A stretch of DNA of 5,995 bases from Actinomycetota bacterium (GTDB lineage Bacteria; Actinomycetota; Thermoleophilia; Gaiellales; Gaiellaceae): positions 1 to 5,995 of the forward strand of contig JACCWU010000017.1 in assembly GCA_013697465.1 (NCBI GenBank), in the 5' to 3' direction. Below the pieces are notes generated by a model. The model had not been told where the DNA came from, did not search any database, and saw nothing but the letters and a program-made list of their open reading frames with translations. Every line of letters begins with the position of its first letter. The first letter of the stretch is position 1. The translations under genes and the position numbers were made by a program. Below, in pieces: positions 1-5,995 of this stretch.

Positions 1-1
1 G

Positions 2-70
2 AGCAGCTTCCTCGATGAACTGGGGGTAGAACGCCCCGCAGTGGAGAGGGGTGAACAGTGGGAGTACTGA
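2..70 (+). CDS. Possible 3' end of an upstream gene (partial, 22 codons)
   Basis: One forward frame is open from the window edge to a TGA at 68-70 and reads SSFLDELGVERPAVERGEQWEY. The other two forward frames stop at 16-18 and 27-29. The peptide has a normal mixed composition rather than the Arg/Ser-rich look of shadow frames here, and a stem-loop begins 15 bases after the stop, as expected at a gene end. No family can be recognised from 22 residues. It could be a chance open stretch. The preceding sequence would decide. Confidence 0.35.
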   Translation, partial: SSFLDELGVERPAVERGEQWEY

Positions 71-84
71 GGCGGGTCACGCAG

Positions 85-112
85 CCACTTCGGCTCCACA
101 ACGCCGAAGTGG
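85..112 (+). terminator. Perfect 10-bp stem-loop, possible terminator of the upstream gene
   Basis: CCACTTCGGC (85-94) is the exact reverse complement of GCCGAAGTGG (103-112), with an 8-base loop between (TCCACAAC). No T-run follows, so it is not a canonical rho-independent terminator, although high-GC bacteria often use U-poor hairpins. Its position just after the putative stop at 70 and 117 bases before hsdM favours termination of upstream transcription. A palindromic operator for a regulator is the main alternative. The structure is certain in the sequence. Its function is inferred. Confidence 0.45.
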
Positions 113-183
113 GCGCGCATGGGTACTGAGCTGAACAACCAATCATGCAGGGCGCTTCGCACGCGTCCACGTCCGCCGTGCGC

Positions 184-210
184 TTGAATCTGGATCGCAA
201 CTGCTCTAAG
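184..210 (+). promoter_or_regulatory. Weak candidate promoter for the hsdMSR operon
   Basis: TTGAAT (184-189) matches the -35 consensus at 4 of 6 bases, and TCTAAG (205-210) matches the -10 consensus at 4 of 6. The 15-base spacer is shorter than the ideal 17. Transcription would begin near 217, leaving a leader of about a dozen bases before the hsdM ATG. A promoter is expected between the stem-loop and hsdM, but this match is weak and could be chance. Confidence 0.2.
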
Positions 211-229
211 CACCTTTGTCGGTGATCAG

Positions 230-2217
<1,988 letters not shown>

Positions 2218-2221
<4 letters not shown>

Positions 2222-3612
2222 TCGGAGACCTGAGGCCCTATCCGGCAATGAAGGAGACCGGCCTACCGTGGCTGAACGAAGCCCCGGAGCACTGGAAGCT
2301 ACTGCCCAATCGGGCGTTGATGCGGCAGCGGAAAGTGCTTGTAGGAGAGCTACACACCGATTACCGACTGCTCTCGCTCACTAAGCAGGGCGTGATTGTC
2401 AGAGACATCACTGGCGGTAAGGGAAAGTTCTCGGCAAACATGGGCACCTTTCAGGAAGTGCGTATCGGTGATCTGATCTTCTGCCTCTTCGATGTACCGG
2501 AAACACCGAGAACAGTCGGCCTGTCGCCTCACGACGGGATGATCACCGGGGCTTACGCGGTGTTTGAGTGCCCCGATCCCCTGCTTTCGGCGTTCCTAGA
2601 TCTCTTCTATCGAGCCATGGACGATCGGAAACTCCTCAGCCCGCTCTACTCAGGACTCCGAAACACGATCCCGACACCACGCTTGCTGAGCACGAAGACA
2701 CCGGTGCCGCCCTCGGCCGAGCAGGCGGCCATCGTCCGCTTCCTCAACCACGTCGACCGGCGGATCCTGCGCGCGATCCGTGCGAAGCAGAAGCTGATCG
2801 CGCTGCTGAACGAGCAGAAGCAGACGGTGATCCACCGCTCCGTCACGCGCGGGCTCGACCCGGACGTCCGGCTGAGGCGGTCGGGTGTGGACTCGCTCGG
2901 CGACGTGCCGGAGCATTGGCATGTCGTTCGGCTGAAGAACATCCTTCGCGCTATTGATGAGCGCTCCACAACGGGAGCAGAAACACTGCTTTCCCTACGC
3001 CGGGATCACGGCGTCGTACGTTTCGCCGAGCATTTCTCTCGACCTCCTCAGGGTAGTACCGCAGTTGGCTACAAGCTCGTCGCCCCGTCGCAGATTGTTG
3101 TAAATCGTCTGCAAGCAAACAATGGGCTGATCTTCGCTTCGGAGATTTCAGGTGTCATCAGTCCTGACTACTCAGTCTTTTCGGTTGCCGGATCCGCGAG
3201 TCCGGAATACGTAACTGCAGTCCTTCGAACCCCAAATTATCGAGCCCACTTCCGACGGGTCGCGACGGGACTGGGGACAGGAACGGCCGGATTTCTCAGG
3301 CTCTACGACGACGATCTGCTTACTACGCGAATCGCGCTCCCGCCCTACGTGGAGCAACGACGAATCATGGCTTCACTTGATGCTGGCACCGCGAAGACGA
3401 TCGATGCAATTGACCATGCGGAGCGCGAGGTGACCCTTCTCGGTGAGCTTCGCGTCCGGCTGATCGCGGACGTAGTGACGGGCAAGCTCGACGTTCGTGC
3501 TGTGTCCGCTCGGTTGCCAGACGAGCTGGACGAGTCGGAGTTGCTCGATGAGATCGACCTCGAGCAGTGGGACGAGACAGAGGTCGACGATCTGGAGTCG
3601 GTCGAGGCGTGA
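2218..3612 (+). CDS. hsdS: Type I restriction-modification system specificity subunit HsdS
   Basis: HsdS recognises a bipartite asymmetric DNA site and holds the HsdM and HsdR subunits together. The protein shows the family's pseudo-twofold design. PEHW at 23-26 recurs as PEHW at 231-234, and PPSAEQ at 164-169 recurs as PPYVEQ at 375-380, so the halves repeat at about 208-211 residues. TRD1 spans roughly 27-163 and TRD2 235-374. Each is followed by a helical conserved spacer, the first containing LIALLNEQKQTVI and ending VTRGLDPDVRL, the second ending VTGKLDV. A 32-residue acidic tail (433-464) closes the protein. The length of 464 aa is normal to slightly long. The start at 2218 gives the usual lead-in to the first repeat; M11 is a less likely alternative. 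Both TRDs are clearly lower in G+C than the spacers, suggesting exchange. The target sequence cannot be read from the protein. Confidence 0.96.
2296..2706 (+). other. HsdS target-recognition domain 1 (region within hsdS)
   Basis: This encodes about residues 27-163, between the first PEHW and PPSAEQ motifs. In the family this domain reads the 5' half of the bipartite site. By hand count, bases 2341-2460 are about 53% G+C, against about 71% for the adjoining spacer at 2701-2880. Such TRDs are variable and swapped by recombination. Boundaries are approximate. Confidence 0.75.
2920..3339 (+). other. HsdS target-recognition domain 2 (region within hsdS)
   Basis: This encodes about residues 235-374, between the second PEHW and PPYVEQ motifs, and would read the 3' half of the DNA site. 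It contains the family-like stretch ATGLGTGTAGFLRL near its end. By hand count, 3061-3240 is about 51% G+C, well below the spacer before it. It shares little visible sequence with TRD1, so the target should be asymmetric. Boundaries are approximate. Confidence 0.75.
3594..3612 (+). promoter_or_regulatory. hsdS/hsdR GTGA overlap with candidate ribosome binding site
   Basis: The GTG start of hsdR (3609-3611) overlaps the hsdS TGA (3610-3612). A GGAG at 3594-3597 lies 11 bases upstream and may serve as the Shine-Dalgarno site. GAGG at 3604-3607 is too close. A GTG start in a 4-base overlap should give coupled and perhaps reduced HsdR synthesis relative to the methyltransferase subunits, which would be protective for the host. 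That consequence is inferred. Confidence 0.5.
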
Positions 3613-5995
3613 CCACAGACACGAGCGAACTGGGTCTCGAGGACCTGATCGTCCGCGCCATGACCGGAGGGACCGACGTGCTCTCGCCGGCGCACGTCGC
3701 GACCGAGACGTCTGTGCCCGTCGCCGGCGGCACTGGATGGCTACTCAGCGATCCGCACCACTACGACCGCGACTATGGGGTCGATCTCGTCCAGCTGCGC
3801 GGCTTCGTCATGGCGACGCAGGAAGATCTGGTCGGCGCCCTCTCGCTCGGCACCGATGGTCCAACTCGGCGGAGCGTCCTCGCCCGGCTGCAGGGGGAGA
3901 TCTCGAAGCGCGGCACGATCGACGTGCTACGGCACGGGGTGAGGCACGGGCCGCACCACCTCGACCTGTTCTACGGAACGCCGTCGCCGGACAACCAGAA
4001 GGCGGTCGAGTTATTCGCGAGCAACCGCTTCAGCGTCACGCGCCAACTGCGGTACAGCAACGACGAGACACAGCTCGCGCTCGACCTATGCCTGTTCGTG
4101 AACGGCCTGCCGGTGGCGACATTCGAGCTGAAGAACAGCCTGACGAAGCAGACATACGACGACGCGATTCAGCAGTACAAGCGCGATCGCGATCCTCGCG
4201 AGAGGCTATTCGAGCTCGGGCGCTGCGTCGCACACTTCGCCGTCGACGATGCAGAGGTCTGGTTCTGCACTCATCTGAAGGGCAAGTCGTCGTGGTTCCT
4301 TCCGTTCAACCAGGGTTGGAACGACGCTGCCGGCAACCCGCCGAACCCGGAGGGGCTCAAGACCGACTACCTCTGGAAGCGCATCCTCACGCCTCGCGGG
4401 TTCACGGACATCCTCGAGAACTACGCGCAGGTCGTCACCTTCAAGGACGAGAAGACGGGCAAGAAGCGCCCGACACAGATCTGGCCTCGCTTCCACCAGC
4501 TCGACGTCGTCCGTCGTTTGCTCGCCGACGTCGGCGAATGCGGAGTCGGGCGTCGGTACCTGATCGAGCACTCCGCCGGTAGCGGCAAGTCGAACTCGAT
4601 CGCCTGGCTTGCTCACCAGCTGATCGGAGTCGAGCACGGCGACAAACGCGTCTTCGACTCGATCATCGTCGTCACCGACAGGAAGATCCTCGATTCGCAG
4701 ATCCGCGGGACGATCAAGCAGTTCACACAGGTCGGCGCCACGATCGGCGCCGTCACCGAGGGCTCGAAGCAGCTGCGCGAGTTCATCGAGGCAGGGAAGA
4801 AGATCATCATCTCGACCGTCCAGAAGTTTCCCTTCATCCTCGACGAACTCGGCTCGGGCCACCGCAACCGGACCTTCGCGATCGTCATCGATGAGGCGCA
4901 CTCCAGCGAGGGCGGCAAGACAAGGGCAGCGTTGAGCCGGGCGCTCGCCGAAGGCGGCGAGGCAGACGCGGATGAGACCTTCGAGGACGCGATCAACCGG
5001 CTTATGGAGTCGCGCAAGCTTCTTCCGAACGCCAGCTACTTCGCCTTCACGGCGACCCCTAAGAACAAGACGCTCGAGATCTTTGGTGAGCCATTCGACC
5101 TCGACGGCAAGACGAAGCATCGGCCGTTCCACACCTGCTCGATGAAGCAGGCGATTCAGGAGGGGTTCATCCTCGACGTGCTCAAGAACTACACGCCGGT
5201 CGATAGCTACTACCGCCTGGTGAAGACGATCGAGGGCGACCCGGAATTCGACGTCAAGCGAGCTCGGAAGAAGCTTCGCCACTACGTCGAGAGTCACGAC
5301 CACGCGATCGGGGTCAAGGCCGAGATCATGATCGACCACTTCCACGAGCAGGTGCTCGACCTGAACAAGATCGGCGGCGAGGCCCGCGCGATGGTCGTCT
5401 GCAGCAGCATCGCGCGCGCCGTGCAGTACTTCCACGCGATCAGCGCCTATCTGCTCGAGCGCAAGAGCCCGTATCGCGCGATCGTCGCGTTCTCGGGCGA
5501 ACCGGAGTACGAGGGCAAGCACGTGACCGAGGCGTCGCTGAACGGCTTCCCGTCGAGCAAGATCGCAGACAAGATCCGCGAGGATCCGTATCGGTTTCTC
5601 GTCTGCGCGGACAAGTTCCAGACCGGCTACGACGAGCCGCTCCTGCACACGATGTACGTCGACAAGCCGCTTGCCGGCGTCAAGGCGGTGCAGACACTCT
5701 CCCGTCTCAACCGCGCGCATCCGAAGAAGCACGACGTCTTCGTGCTCGACTTCCAGAACGACGTCGACACGATCGGGGCTGCGTTCGCGCCGTACTACCG
5801 CACGACGATCCTCAGCGAGGAGACCGACCCGAACAAACTCCACGACCTCAAGGCCGACCTCGACGGCTACCAGGTCTACGACGAGGGTCAGGTCGAGCAG
5901 TTCGTCGAGCTCTACCTCACCGGTGCCGAGAGGCCGCAGCTCGACGTGATCCTCGACGCCTGCGTCGCCACGTACATCGACGACCTGGACGAGGA
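3609..5995 (+). CDS. hsdR: Type I restriction-modification system endonuclease subunit HsdR (3' end beyond window)
   Basis: HsdR pulls unmodified DNA through the complex with ATP and cuts it away from the recognition site. The frame is open for 795 codons to the window edge. The N-terminal nuclease has the PD-(D/E)xK residues D159, E173 and K175 (FELKN), with the same D-to-E spacing of 14 as EcoR124I. The superfamily 2 motor follows: Walker A SAGSGKS (322-328), STVQK (402-406), DEAH (428-431), FTATP (480-484), DKFQTGYDEP (668-677) and motif VI QTLSRLNR (695-702). All are intact. Relatives in this subfamily run to about 1000-1070 aa, so what is missing is mostly the C-terminal helical domain that docks to the methyltransferase. 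The GTG start gives MTTDTSELGLEDLIV, matching the family's usual N-terminus. An in-frame ATG at 3660 would remove it. Whether the gene is intact downstream cannot be seen. Confidence 0.96.
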   Translation, partial: MTTDTSELGLEDLIVRAMTGGTDVLSPAHVATETSVPVAGGTGWLLSDPHHYDRDYGVDLVQLRGFVMATQEDLVGALSLGTDGPTRRSVLARLQGEISKRGTIDVLRHGVRHGPHHLDLFYGTPSPDNQKAVELFASNRFSVTRQLRYSNDETQLALDLCLFVNGLPVATFELKNSLTKQTYDDAIQQYKRDRDPRERLFELGRCVAHFAVDDAEVWFCTHLKGKSSWFLPFNQGWNDAAGNPPNPEGLKTDYLWKRILTPRGFTDILENYAQVVTFKDEKTGKKRPTQIWPRFHQLDVVRRLLADVGECGVGRRYLIEHSAGSGKSNSIAWLAHQLIGVEHGDKRVFDSIIVVTDRKILDSQIRGTIKQFTQVGATIGAVTEGSKQLREFIEAGKKIIISTVQKFPFILDELGSGHRNRTFAIVIDEAHSSEGGKTRAALSRALAEGGEADADETFEDAINRLMESRKLLPNASYFAFTATPKNKTLEIFGEPFDLDGKTKHRPFHTCSMKQAIQEGFILDVLKNYTPVDSYYRLVKTIEGDPEFDVKRARKKLRHYVESHDHAIGVKAEIMIDHFHEQVLDLNKIGGEARAMVVCSSIARAVQYFHAISAYLLERKSPYRAIVAFSGEPEYEGKHVTEASLNGFPSSKIADKIREDPYRFLVCADKFQTGYDEPLLHTMYVDKPLAGVKAVQTLSRLNRAHPKKHDVFVLDFQNDVDTIGAAFAPYYRTTILSEETDPNKLHDLKADLDGYQVYDEGQVEQFVELYLTGAERPQLDVILDACVATYIDDLDE

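Noticed and set aside
119..187. 22-codon ATG frame in the leader (MGTELNNQSC...)
   Set aside because: Short, without a ribosome binding site, Arg/Pro-rich at its end. It cannot be told apart from chance.
145..225. 26-codon ATG frame ending 4 bases before the hsdM start
   Set aside because: The position is suggestive of a leader peptide, but there is no ribosome binding site, no attenuator-like structure and no residue pattern to support one.
3660..3662. ATG as an alternative start for hsdR
   Set aside because: Using it would delete the conserved-looking TSELGLEDLIV segment. The GTG at 3609 in the GTGA overlap fits the family and the operon better.
3497..4582. Forward frame of 361 codons overlapping the hsdS end and hsdR start
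   Set aside because: The product is extremely Arg-rich and featureless, while the overlapping hsdR frame encodes a conserved nuclease domain.
4206..5843. Long open frame (545 codons) on the minus strand
   Set aside because: It lies wholly antisense to hsdR, whose frame carries every expected helicase motif. The minus-strand product is a low-complexity Leu/Val/Arg/Asp/Glu protein with no motif, as expected from GC-rich third positions.

Overview
The window holds a Type I restriction-modification operon, read entirely on the + strand in the order hsdM - hsdS - hsdR. It belongs to a high-GC bacterium. Lys is mostly AAG, Ile is almost always ATC, and G/C dominates third codon positions, giving roughly 60-65% G+C by eye. 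This fits an actinobacterium-like genome, but nothing here fixes the taxon.

Bases 1-229 are mostly non-coding. A reading frame ending at 70 may be the last 22 codons of an upstream gene. A perfect 10-bp stem-loop follows at 85-112 and could be that gene's terminator. A weak promoter-like pair lies at 184-210. Bases 230-2221 encode HsdM (663 aa), the adenine-N6 methyltransferase subunit, with an intact SAM motif (DGACGTGG) and catalytic NPPY. Bases 2218-3612 encode HsdS (464 aa), the DNA-specificity subunit, built from two target-recognition domains (TRDs) and two conserved spacers. From 3609 to the window edge runs HsdR, the nuclease/translocase subunit, starting at GTG. It is open for 795 codons and lacks only its C-terminal part and stop.

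The genes are joined by 4-base overlaps (ATGA, then GTGA), so the three subunits are probably made from one message with coupled translation. HsdM2-HsdS would form the site-specific methyltransferase, and adding HsdR gives the ATP-driven restriction enzyme. All diagnostic catalytic motifs visible here are intact, so the system looks functional. I found no extra gene inserted in the operon and no unrelated new defence system. The points worth a second look are the base-composition mosaic of hsdS, the 32-residue acidic HsdS tail, the long C-terminal region of HsdM, the upstream stem-loop and a strong excess of GATC tetranucleotides.
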